NCBI RefSeq assembly: GCF_001005215.1 | Contig: NZ_LBNQ01000021.1 | Location: forward strand, 1-52,183 | DNA: 52,183 nt | Direction: 5' to 3' | Source: Lampropedia cohaerens | Lineage (GTDB): Bacteria > Pseudomonadota > Gammaproteobacteria > Burkholderiales > Burkholderiaceae_C | Part shown: positions 17,612 to 25,565 of the stretch, one piece after another | Position numbering within the stretch: the first letter of the stretch is position 1 | Layout of the letters: each line of letters opens with the position of its first letter | The notes under the pieces: model-generated | Databases searched by the model: none | Told to the model about the DNA's origin: nothing | What the model saw: the letters and a program-made list of their open reading frames with translations, nothing else | Made by a program: the position numbers and the translations under genes

Positions 17612-17671
17612 AGAACCTGTTCAGGTTCTCAGCCGTTATCCTCTGCAGTCTGGCCTCGCACCTGCGAGGCC
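17612..17671. repeat. Two further perfect hairpins in the zrgA-ABC gap
   Basis: AGAACCTG-TT-CAGGTTCT at 17612-17629 abuts the previous hairpin. GGCCTCGC-ACCT-GCGAGGCC at 17652-17671 has an 8-bp stem and a 4-nt loop. Neither is followed by a T-run. Three perfect stems within 101 bp are more than expected by chance. Confidence 0.55.
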
Positions 17672-17729
17672 GCTGCGCTTGTAGTGGATCCGACTTCCCG
17701 GCCCACCGTACCCATTTCCTTTCGTTGCC

Positions 17730-18440
17730 ATGATTCTCCAAGTGCGTGACGTCGTATTCCGCTGGCCAGGACAGGCCAGCCCTTGCCTGCTGATCGATGC
17801 ATTCTCGGTTGCGGCTGGCGAGAGCGTGTTTCTGCACGGCCCGAGCGGCAGCGGCAAGAGCACCCTGCTGTCGCTGCTGGCTGGCGTGTTTCTGCCGCAG
17901 CAGGGCGAAGTCCTTCTGGCCGGCAAGCGCTGGTCCGCCATGGGCAGCGCCGCACGCGACCGGCACCGTGCCGACCAGCTTGGCTATATCTTCCAGCAGT
18001 TCAATCTGCTGCCCTATCTCAGCGTGCTCGACAACGTGCTGCTGCCGTGCCGGTTCTCCACGCGGCGCGCCCAGGCCGCCCGGCAGGCGCACGGCACTCT
18101 CGTGGCCAGCGCCCGCCACTGGCTGGCGGCCATGGGCCTGCCCGAAGCCAGCTGGCAGCGCCCGGCACGCGCCCTCTCGGTCGGCCAGCAGCAGCGCGTG
18201 GCCGCAGCGCGAGCGCTGATCGGCGCGCCGCCGGTCGTCATCGCCGACGAGCCGACTTCGGCACTGGACGAAGATCGCCGCGATCGCTTCATGGATCTGC
18301 TGTTTCAGGCCTGCGGGCAGGCCGGCAGCACGCTGGTGTTCGTCAGCCACGACCAGCGGCTGGCCGCGCGCTTTGCGCGCCAGGTCAGCCTGCCGGCCAT
18401 CAACCGCGCAGCCCAGCCGCAGGAAGTCACGGAGGCCTGA
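17730..18440 (+). CDS. ABC transporter ATPase of the zinc cluster (LolD/MacB type)
   Basis: A 236-residue nucleotide-binding protein. Walker A is GPSGSGKST (about residues 36-44), the Q-loop FQQFNLLPYLSVLDN, the signature LSVGQQQRVAAARAL (a VGQQQ variant of LSGGQ) and Walker B VVIADEPTSALDE, with the switch His in FVSHD. The sequence class is that of LolD/MacB ATPases, which pair with FtsX-type permeases and power extracytoplasmic work rather than substrate import through a channel. It starts 129 bp after zrgA, across a run of hairpins, and ends 3 bp before the permease gene, so those two are coupled. Confidence 0.85.
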   Translation: MILQVRDVVFRWPGQASPCLLIDAFSVAAGESVFLHGPSGSGKSTLLSLLAGVFLPQQGEVLLAGKRWSAMGSAARDRHRADQLGYIFQQFNLLPYLSVLDNVLLPCRFSTRRAQAARQAHGTLVASARHWLAAMGLPEASWQRPARALSVGQQQRVAAARALIGAPPVVIADEPTSALDEDRRDRFMDLLFQACGQAGSTLVFVSHDQRLAARFARQVSLPAINRAAQPQEVTEA

Positions 18441-18443
18441 CCA

Positions 18444-19709
18444 ATGCGCGCCCTGCTTCGCCTGGCCTGGCAAAGTGCCATGAACCGCCGCTTCACGCTG
18501 GGGCTGACGGTGTTTTCGATCGCGCTGTCGACCTTCATGCTGCTGGGGGTCGAGCGCCTGCGCGCCGACGTGCGCGAGAGCTTCACCTCGGCGGTCTCCG
18601 GCACCGACCTCGTCGTCGGCGCCCGCACCGGCTCGGTGCAGTTGCTGCTGTATTCCGTGTTCCGCGTGGGCGCAGCGACCAACAACATCCGCTGGCACAG
18701 CGTGCAGGACATTGCTGGCATGCGCGGCGTGGCCTGGACGATTCCGCTATCTTTGGGCGATTCCCACCGCGGCTATCCGGTGCTGGGCACCTCCAGCGCG
18801 TATTTCCAACACTTTCGCTATGGCAGTGCGCAGCCGCTGCGCCTGCGTGAAGGCAAGCCGTTCGAGGACTTGTTCGACGCCGTGCTTGGCGCCGATGTGG
18901 CGCGGCAGCTGGGCTACAAGCTGGGCGACCGCATCACCCTCACGCACGGCGCGGGCGGACCCATCAACGCCACCGAGCACGACGACAAGCCGTTTGTCGT
19001 CAGCGGCATCCTCGCGCCCACCGGCACGCCGGTAGACCGCACGGTGCACATCAGCCTGGAGGCGATGGAGGCGCTGCACGTCGACTGGAAGGCCGGCATG
19101 CGCATTCCCGGCCAGAATGTCGATGCCCAGGCGGTGCGCGAGATGGACCTGCGCCCGCGCAACGTCACCGCCTTGCTGGTGGGCCTGCAGTCGCGCGCGC
19201 AGGTGTTTTCCGTGCAGCGCCAGATCAATAACTACCGCGGCGAGCCGCTGATGGCCGTGCTGCCCGGTGTGGCCATGGATGAGCTGTGGCGCGTCATCGG
19301 CACCGGCGAGAAATCACTGCTGCTGATGTCCGGCTTGGTGGCCTTCGTCAGCCTGCTGGGCATGGTCGCCGTGGTACTGGCCGGACTCAACGAGCGCCGC
19401 CGCGAGCTGGCCGTGTTGCGCGCAGTCGGCGCCAGGCCCTGGCATGTCGTTGGCCTGCTGGCACTCGAAGGCGCGCTGACGACCGTACTTGGCGTCATCA
19501 TCGGCGTCATCGCGCTGGTGGCCAGCGCGCTGCTTGCCGGCCCGTGGCTGTTGAACCAATTTGGGCTGGTGCTGTCCATAGGCAACATCACGACCATGCA
19601 GTGGTGGATACTGGCGGGCCTGCTGGCTACCGGGTTCATCGCCAGCCTTCTGCCGGGCTGGCGCGCCTACCGGCTCTCGCTGGTCGATGGCCTCTCGCCG
19701 CCTGTCTGA
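18444..19709 (+). CDS. FtsX/MacB-type ABC permease of the zinc cluster
   Basis: A 421-residue inner-membrane protein with FtsX topology. One N-terminal helix (FTLGLTVFSIALSTFMLLGV) is followed by a periplasmic domain of about 240 residues. Three C-terminal helices surround LLMSGLVAFVSLLGMVAVVLAGLNERRRELAVLRAVGARPWHVVGLLALEGAL, where the ERRRELAVLRAVGA motif contacts the ATPase. GGAGG lies 8 bp before the ATG. Next to a ZrgA-like protein and a DUF3299 protein it fits the Zrg zinc-acquisition system described in Vibrio cholerae; that functional link is an inference from gene order. Confidence 0.85.
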   Translation: MRALLRLAWQSAMNRRFTLGLTVFSIALSTFMLLGVERLRADVRESFTSAVSGTDLVVGARTGSVQLLLYSVFRVGAATNNIRWHSVQDIAGMRGVAWTIPLSLGDSHRGYPVLGTSSAYFQHFRYGSAQPLRLREGKPFEDLFDAVLGADVARQLGYKLGDRITLTHGAGGPINATEHDDKPFVVSGILAPTGTPVDRTVHISLEAMEALHVDWKAGMRIPGQNVDAQAVREMDLRPRNVTALLVGLQSRAQVFSVQRQINNYRGEPLMAVLPGVAMDELWRVIGTGEKSLLLMSGLVAFVSLLGMVAVVLAGLNERRRELAVLRAVGARPWHVVGLLALEGALTTVLGVIIGVIALVASALLAGPWLLNQFGLVLSIGNITTMQWWILAGLLATGFIASLLPGWRAYRLSLVDGLSPPV

Positions 19710-19745
19710 CCCTCTCCCATTCCTGCCCTTGTTACCTGAGAAGCC

Positions 19746-20297
19746 ATGAAACGACGTACAACCCTTCGCCTGGCAACGTGCTGCATCGCTGCAACCTTGG
19801 CCCTGCAGACAGGCGGCGTACTGGCCGCAGCCAACGCTCCCGCTGCCATCAGCTGGGACGAGCTGGTGCCCGCCGACTGGGACCCCAGCGCGGAATTCAC
19901 CGACCTGTTCGAAGCTGGCGCCGACGCGTGGGAGGACACCGATCCGCGCGCGCAGCAGCTCTACGACCGCATGCGCCAGGTCTGGGATGCCGCACCTACC
20001 GTGCCCGACATGAACGGCAAGACCGTGCGCCTGCCCGGCTATGTGGTGGCGCTGGAAGAAGGCCGCGACGGGCTGACCGAGCTGCTGCTGGTGCCCAACT
20101 TCGGCGCCTGCATCCATACGCCCCCGCCGCCTGCCAACCAGATCATCCACATCAAGCTGGATGCCCCCGTCAAGGGCATCCATTCGCTCGACGCCGTCTG
20201 GGCCAGCGGCGAGATGGTTGTCACCCGCAATGATTCGGAAATGGGCGTGAGCGGCTACAGTCTCAAGTCAGCGCAGATCGAGCCCTACGAGCCCTGA
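19746..20297 (+). CDS. DUF3299 exported protein of the zinc cluster
   Basis: A 183-residue protein with a signal peptide (CCIAATLALQTGGVLAAA). It has the DUF3299 core: WDELVPADW near the mature N-terminus, NGKTVRLPGYVVALE, then the Cys-containing LLVPNFGACIHTPPPPANQIIH and the SGYSL ending. The domain recurs beside DUF2796 and ABC genes in Zrg-type loci; its biochemical role is not known to me. It is 36 bp downstream of the permease gene. Its 3' end overlaps the end of the convergent xdhC gene by 30 bp. Confidence 0.85.
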   Translation: MKRRTTLRLATCCIAATLALQTGGVLAAANAPAAISWDELVPADWDPSAEFTDLFEAGADAWEDTDPRAQQLYDRMRQVWDAAPTVPDMNGKTVRLPGYVVALEEGRDGLTELLLVPNFGACIHTPPPPANQIIHIKLDAPVKGIHSLDAVWASGEMVVTRNDSEMGVSGYSLKSAQIEPYEP

Positions 20298-21641
20298 CGG
20301 CGCAGCGTCCAGCGTTGCTCCTGACGCTGGTGTCTTCGCGAGCGCTCGTGGCCGCATGGCCTTGGCCAGGAAGATATGGTGCACGCCAGCGGCGTTCGCG
20401 TAATACTCGGTCACGGTATGGCCGGTCTGGGCCGCGAACGCATGAAAATCCTGCGCCGCGCGATCGTCAGTGGCGAGTACCAGTAGTCGCTCGCCCGCAC
20501 GTAGGTCGTTGAGGGCGCGCTTGGCACGCAGGATGGGAACCGGACAGGCTGTGCCTCGCGCATCGATCACCGTATAGGTGCCGTCGATCGCACTTTCTCT
20601 CGCTGGTTGCGATGGGGCCTGTGCGGCCAAGACCGCCGGCAACTGGACCTGCTGCGGCCGTTCTGGTTGAGGCGGGCGGTCGAGCCGACTGCGCACGGCA
20701 AGCACTTCCGCAACGATGGCCACGGCGATCTCCGCTGGCGTCTTGCTGCCGATTGGCAGACCGATCGGGCTGTGCAAGTGTTCCAGCATGCGGGGGGCCA
20801 CCCCCAACTGCTCAATCATGCGCTGGCGCCGACGCGCTGCATTGCGCCTGGAACCGATGGCTCCCACGTAGAAGGCATCACTGCGCAGTGCCTCCAGCAG
20901 CGCCAGGTCATCCAGTTTCGGATCGTGCGCCAACGCGACCACCGCCGTGCGCCCATCCGGTCGGAACTGCAGCACCGCATCGTCGGGCATGGCAGTGGTG
21001 CAGGCCACCCCGGTAGCCGCCATCGTGTGCAACCTGCCCGGACGGGGATCGCAGGCGGTGATGTGGAACCCATTGATCTGCGCCATTGCGGCAACGTAGG
21101 CGGCAATGTCTCCCGCCCCGATCAGCAGCATGCGCCAGGCCGGCCCCAGCGGCATGCGCAGCTGCTCGCCATCAAAATGCAGCGCCCCGGGCCGCGGCAC
21201 CTGCCGCACCTGCACATCCGCGCCGGACAGCGGCACCAATCGCTCGATCAGGTGCCCTTGCTGCAGATGCCCGACAACCTGGGCGAGCAGGCGTGGCTCC
21301 GGATCCGGTTCGAGCAGCAATTGCAACGTACCGCCGCAGGGCAGGCCGATGTGGTGGGCCTGCGCGGCATCCAAGCCATAGGTCAGCAGGCGCGGCGCGG
21401 GCAGCTGACCCCACGCACAGCTTCCGTTTGTAAACAGCTGTGCGCGCAGCAAGTCCTCCTCCACGCACCCCCCGGAGACCGACCCTACCACCACACCGTC
21501 TTCGTCAAAGGCCAGCAATGCACCGGGCGGCCTCGGTGAGGATCCCCAGGTATGCACCACCGTCACCAGCGCGGCGTGCCTGCCGGCACTGCGCCATTGC
21601 AGCAGCTGGCGAAAAACGGTCAGTTCACTGGTTTCTGCCAT
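20268..21641 (-). CDS. xdhC: XdhC-TusA fusion, Moco-sulfuration chaperone
   Basis: A 457-residue two-part protein. Residues 1 to about 340 are XdhC: GSSPRPPG, the Cys loop GSVSGGCVEEDL, a Rossmann-like IGAGDIAAYVAAMA, VALAHDPKLDDLAL, GAIGSRRNAARRR and the terminal block PIGLPIGSKTPAEIAVAIVAEVLAVR. A linker leads into a TusA/SirA-like domain (about 352-430) with the sulfur-carrying Cys366 in ARGTACPVPILRAKRAL. XdhC proteins bind molybdenum cofactor, protect its terminal sulfido ligand and load it into hydroxylases; TusA proteins carry persulfide sulfur. The fusion could place sulfur delivery and insertion in one chain. It is 15 bp downstream of the cytochrome gene of the nicotinate dehydrogenase, its probable client. 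Confidence 0.88.
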   Translation of the reverse strand: MAETSELTVFRQLLQWRSAGRHAALVTVVHTWGSSPRPPGALLAFDEDGVVVGSVSGGCVEEDLLRAQLFTNGSCAWGQLPAPRLLTYGLDAAQAHHIGLPCGGTLQLLLEPDPEPRLLAQVVGHLQQGHLIERLVPLSGADVQVRQVPRPGALHFDGEQLRMPLGPAWRMLLIGAGDIAAYVAAMAQINGFHITACDPRPGRLHTMAATGVACTTAMPDDAVLQFRPDGRTAVVALAHDPKLDDLALLEALRSDAFYVGAIGSRRNAARRRQRMIEQLGVAPRMLEHLHSPIGLPIGSKTPAEIAVAIVAEVLAVRSRLDRPPQPERPQQVQLPAVLAAQAPSQPARESAIDGTYTVIDARGTACPVPILRAKRALNDLRAGERLLVLATDDRAAQDFHAFAAQTGHTVTEYYANAAGVHHIFLAKAMRPRALAKTPASGATLDAAPSGLVGLDLR

Positions 21642-21656
21642 GGTGGTTCGTGCAGG

Positions 21657-24656
21657 TCATGGGGCCGCGCCCAAGGCATTGCGCGTGGGCGCCGCACCAT
21701 GGCTGTCAGGCTGCTGGCGGATACGACTGATGGACTGCAATGCCGCATCGCTCCATGGCGGCTGGTCAGCGGCATATTCGGCCCGCAGATAGCGCACCAG
21801 ATGCTCGACCTGTTGCTCGCTCAGGTGTTCCTTGAAACCGGGCATGTAGCCCAGCGCTGGATCAGCGGGATTCTGGATACCGTGCAGGATCACCTGAATC
21901 AGGTTGTCGGGGGTGCCCGCGTGGATGTTGGTGTTGGTCTGCATCAACGGCCTGGCTCCGAAAAGCGTTGGCCCGCCATCTGCCGCATGACAGGCCGCAC
22001 AGGCGTTCTGGAACACCCGCTCCCCCTCGACATACCACGCCAGCTCGCGCAATGCCACACGCTCCTGCACCTGGACAGGCGCACTGGCGACCGCCTCCTG
22101 CGGCACGCCGGGCGCTGCCACGTTCGGCACGGCAGCGTTGCTGCCCGGCAGATCCATCAGGTAGGTCACGATGGCGCTGACATCGCTCTCGGCCAGTTCG
22201 GCAAGCCCGTGGATGACGGGCGCCATCGGACCTGCGGCCACCCCGTGGCGCGCCGAGTAGCCCGTGCGCAGGTACTGGTAGAGCTCCTCGGCAGTCCATG
22301 GCACCGGCGCCTCGGCCAGGCGATTGAGCGCCGGCGCGTCCCAGCCTTCTGCCTCGCCGCCAGCCAGGTAATGGGCGAACCCTGACTTCTCCGCCCCCAG
22401 GGCGTTGCGCGGCGAGTGGCAGGCGGCGCAGTGGCCCGCACCTTCCACCAAATAGGCGCCGCGATTCCAAGCCAGGCTCTTGTCCGGCACGGGCTGATAA
22501 ACCTTGTCGTCATGGAACAACCAGTTCCAGCCCGCCAGGGTAAAGCGCAGGTTGAAAGGAAACGGCAGCCGGGTCTGCGGCGGCTGGTAGCGCACCGGCT
22601 CCTGCGACATCAGGTAGCCGTACAGCGCCTGGATGTCGGCATCGGTCATCTTGGCAAAGGCGGTGTACGGAAAGGCCGGGTACAGCTGCCGGCCATCCTG
22701 GTGCACGCCCTGGCGCATGGCACGCTCGAAAGCCGTGTAGGACCAGCGGCCAATGCCGGTTTCCTTGTCGGGAGTGATGTTGGTGCTGTAGATCACGCCA
22801 AACGGCGTCTCCAGCGCCAATCCGCCCGCATTGGACGGACCGCCGGGAGCCGTATGGCAGACGATGCAGTCGCCCGCGGCGGCCACCAGCCGCCCCCGCT
22901 CGATGGCCTCGGCAGAAAACACGGAGAGGTCAACCGCGTCGACCGGTGCGATGGGCGGTTTCGCCGGCCACAGCACGGCGGCGGCGCTGGCCACGGCGGC
23001 GCAGCTTCCCGCCAGCCAGGCAAGGCCGCGCTTGCGCACCGACGTTTTGGCCGCTGGCGCTCTTTCTGCGAGGCCCAGCGCATCGCGCAGTTCCCGCGGA
23101 TCAAACGGCGCAGTGCGCAGCCGCACGCCACAGGCGTCGTAGATGGCGTTGCCAATGGCTGCCGCAGCTGGCCAGGCCAGTACAGGGCTGGTGGCCAGCG
23201 GTGCCGCTGGCGCGTCCCCATGCGCCGGCACTCCCGCATCAGACATGGCTTCCAGCGCACGCGGCGCTGCATCTGACACGGCGGGCAGCGGGCCAGCGGC
23301 AGGCCAGTCGTCGAACTGCCTGGGTGGCGGCACCATCGCCTGGGCCAGGGCCAGATGCTGCGCCTCGTCCGTGGCAATCGCAGGGACAGGCTGCGCCAGC
23401 TGTCCTGCGTCATGTCCAACCACCACCCGCGCCACATCCACCTGGCCGGAGACCGGATCGACGTGCACATCCACCACCCACGCTGCCCATTCCTCGCGCC
23501 CGCCCGGGTGCTGCAGCCCCGCCGCGGCAAAGCCCCGGCCATGCAGCAATCCATCTGCAAGCGGCGACATCACGGGCGACAACGCGGTGTCGTCCTGATG
23601 CGGTTGCAGCCAGCCGCTGCGCCGCGCCGTCTGCTCCATCAGCACACGGCCCGGCCCATCGGGTGTCAGGGCCAGACGCCAGGTCAGGGGATCCTGACCC
23701 TGGGCGCACGCCTGTGCATGCGCACGGCTTTCCTGCGCGAAGACCAGCGCCGCATTGAGCACATCTGCGCTCGCATGGCTCAATGGCGCGCCCCCGCCCC
23801 GGTACTGAGGGCCTCCATAAAGCAGCTGCACCGCCGTGTGCGCAACGGCGAACGCGCGCTCTGGCTCGGCGCACAGGCGCGCCAGGCTCGGCCTGACTGC
23901 CCAGACCGTGCCGGCCTGCCAGCCGCTCCCCCAACCCTGACCGGGCGGCGGACCATCTTCTGCCAGTGCCGTCGCCGCTGCGGCGGCGTCTACCGGGGCC
24001 GGCGATTCGTCGGCATGCGCGAGCACCAGCGGTGCGCCGCGGCCCGATGGCGCAATGGGCATGCACACCGGCCGATGGACGGCGGCAGAGAGCAAGGCGG
24101 CATCGGCCACCGTATCGACAAGCGCCAAGCCATCTGGTGCGACCTGCGGGCTGACGCCCCCTGGCAGGCACTGCACACGGATGCGCGCGTGCGGCACGTG
24201 CAGCAATGCCGCGAGTTCGTCGATCACCATCGAAGTGGCGCCTGCCCCCTGCGGCAGCCAGACCACGACATCCGCTGCGGTACACCACACCACCACCTCG
24301 CCAGCGCCCTGTGCGCGCTCGGGGGATGACCAACAATACGACGCCTCGCCCGGCGCAAGCGCTGCCGTGCGCTGCGCGCCGGACATCGGCTGCCATTGCA
24401 GCGTCAGTGCCTCGGCGGCCTGCCGCGCATGCACGGCAGACACTGCCACCACCCCGACAAAGTGCCGACGCTGCACGGTCGCCACTACGCCCGCGCCACC
24501 AGCCAGCGTCTCAGTGCGCACCGCACGCAGCGTTGCGCCAAGGTACCGATGGCCGTCCCACGCCATGGCAGGCGGACGCACCACCGCACCATGCAGAACG
24601 TCCTCCGGCAGTCCCGTGACCGCCTGCGACGCGGGCGGCAACAATTGCGACGGCAT
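21657..24656 (-). CDS. Triheme cytochrome c with a Moco-domain remnant (NicB-type)
   Basis: A 999-residue protein. Residues 1 to about 530 follow the layout of the XDH Moco domain: an a/b hammerhead start (VLHGAVVRPP, RHFVGVVAVSAVHARQAAEAL) and an end resembling NicB (AAAIGNAIYDACGVRLRTAPFDPREL). The GxGE loop with the catalytic Glu is missing, so this half is probably not catalytic. A membrane helix (about 548-565) precedes three cytochrome c domains with CIVCH at 597, CAACH at 743 and CAACH at 886. In P. putida NicB one chain holds an active Moco domain and the cytochromes. Here the cytochrome part probably passes electrons from the dehydrogenase to the respiratory chain. The start overlaps the nicA stop by one base (TAATG). 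Confidence 0.85.
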   Translation of the reverse strand: MPSQLLPPASQAVTGLPEDVLHGAVVRPPAMAWDGHRYLGATLRAVRTETLAGGAGVVATVQRRHFVGVVAVSAVHARQAAEALTLQWQPMSGAQRTAALAPGEASYCWSSPERAQGAGEVVVWCTAADVVVWLPQGAGATSMVIDELAALLHVPHARIRVQCLPGGVSPQVAPDGLALVDTVADAALLSAAVHRPVCMPIAPSGRGAPLVLAHADESPAPVDAAAAATALAEDGPPPGQGWGSGWQAGTVWAVRPSLARLCAEPERAFAVAHTAVQLLYGGPQYRGGGAPLSHASADVLNAALVFAQESRAHAQACAQGQDPLTWRLALTPDGPGRVLMEQTARRSGWLQPHQDDTALSPVMSPLADGLLHGRGFAAAGLQHPGGREEWAAWVVDVHVDPVSGQVDVARVVVGHDAGQLAQPVPAIATDEAQHLALAQAMVPPPRQFDDWPAAGPLPAVSDAAPRALEAMSDAGVPAHGDAPAAPLATSPVLAWPAAAAIGNAIYDACGVRLRTAPFDPRELRDALGLAERAPAAKTSVRKRGLAWLAGSCAAVASAAAVLWPAKPPIAPVDAVDLSVFSAEAIERGRLVAAAGDCIVCHTAPGGPSNAGGLALETPFGVIYSTNITPDKETGIGRWSYTAFERAMRQGVHQDGRQLYPAFPYTAFAKMTDADIQALYGYLMSQEPVRYQPPQTRLPFPFNLRFTLAGWNWLFHDDKVYQPVPDKSLAWNRGAYLVEGAGHCAACHSPRNALGAEKSGFAHYLAGGEAEGWDAPALNRLAEAPVPWTAEELYQYLRTGYSARHGVAAGPMAPVIHGLAELAESDVSAIVTYLMDLPGSNAAVPNVAAPGVPQEAVASAPVQVQERVALRELAWYVEGERVFQNACAACHAADGGPTLFGARPLMQTNTNIHAGTPDNLIQVILHGIQNPADPALGYMPGFKEHLSEQQVEHLVRYLRAEYAADQPPWSDAALQSISRIRQQPDSHGAAPTRNALGAAP

Positions 24657-25189
24657 TACTGGGCCTCCCCGGCTGCCGCCGCGCGCCGCTGCCGATGCAG
24701 AGCCACAGCCCGCCGCGCCGCCTGCAGGATCTCAACATGGGTACCGCAGCGGCACAGGTTATGCCGCAACTCGCGGCGAATCTCCGCCTCCGTGGGATCG
24801 GGGTTGCGCCGCAGCAGCGCCTCGACCGTCATGATCATACCGTTGAGGCAGTAGCCGCACTGGGCCGCCTCGCAATCGATGAAGGCCTGTTGGGTCGGCC
24901 CGGGCGCCTGCGCAGTGCCCAGGCCCTCCAGCGTGGTGATGCGGCGGCCCTGCGCTGCAGCGGCCGGCAACACGCAGGACCTGGCAGCAACGCCATCGAC
25001 CAGTACGGTGCAGGCACCACATTCGCCAAGGCCACACCCGTACTTCGGGCCGTTGAGACAGCAGTCGTTGCGCAGCGCCTGCAGCAGCGTCTGCCCGGGC
25101 GACTGCGGCAGGCGCCGGGACTGCCCATTGACCTGCAGCACCACGACGCCGGCATGCGCGTGCGAATTGTTCATTGCTTTCTTGTCCAT
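24656..25189 (-). CDS. nicA: Nicotinate dehydrogenase, 2Fe-2S subunit
   Basis: A 177-residue small subunit of a molybdenum hydroxylase. The plant-type [2Fe-2S] cluster motif CGLGECGACTVLVDG lies near residue 55; the second cluster uses QCGYC and CRCG in the C-terminal four-helix domain (AAQCGYCLNGMIMTVEALL, HNLCRCGTHVEIL). It passes electrons from Moco to the cytochrome subunit during hydroxylation of nicotinate to 6-hydroxynicotinate. An alternative start (MNNS, 25174) has AAGAAAG upstream and cannot be ruled out. It is the first gene of a leftward operon with the cytochrome and XdhC-TusA genes, divergent from the catalytic subunit. Confidence 0.9.
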   Translation of the reverse strand: MDKKAMNNSHAHAGVVVLQVNGQSRRLPQSPGQTLLQALRNDCCLNGPKYGCGLGECGACTVLVDGVAARSCVLPAAAAQGRRITTLEGLGTAQAPGPTQQAFIDCEAAQCGYCLNGMIMTVEALLRRNPDPTEAEIRRELRHNLCRCGTHVEILQAARRAVALHRQRRAAAAGEAQ

Positions 25190-25565
25190 TCAACCAGCGG
25201 CACCCGCGTGTTTTCTTGCGCGTGGCAACGCGGCGCGACGCAATGCCACTGCGCAAGCACAAACCGTTCCCGTTTTTCAATGCATACACTCCAAATCCCG
25301 CAGATGCGCCAGCATCCTCGGCACGCTTAATGCATACACCAGCGTGCACCGGAGAGCGTTCCCTGCTACCGTTGCCAGACCTTGTATTCCTCTGCAGCTA
25401 TTCCGAACCCATCGGATGTTCCGCGCGGATGCCTGGCGCAGCGCAGCAGACACGCCTGCCATCGAATCCACATGCATACACGCAACTTTCACGCCCAGCG
25501 CCGCACATTTCGCACCGCTTTTGTGCCGCCCTTCCCCATTCGTGTGCGCACGGCCACGCATCGCC
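25190..25565. promoter_or_regulatory. Divergent nic promoter region with three ATGCATACAC boxes
   Basis: A 376-bp region between nicA and the Moco-subunit gene. It contains three copies of ATGCATACAC in the same orientation, at 25280-25289, 25330-25339 and 25472-25481; the first two share AATGCATACAC. The second copy is flanked by GCACGC and GCGTGC, a 6-bp inverted repeat. The region drives both arms of the dehydrogenase locus and is the most likely target of the adjacent MarR-type regulator NicR. No gene is supported inside it. Confidence 0.6.
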
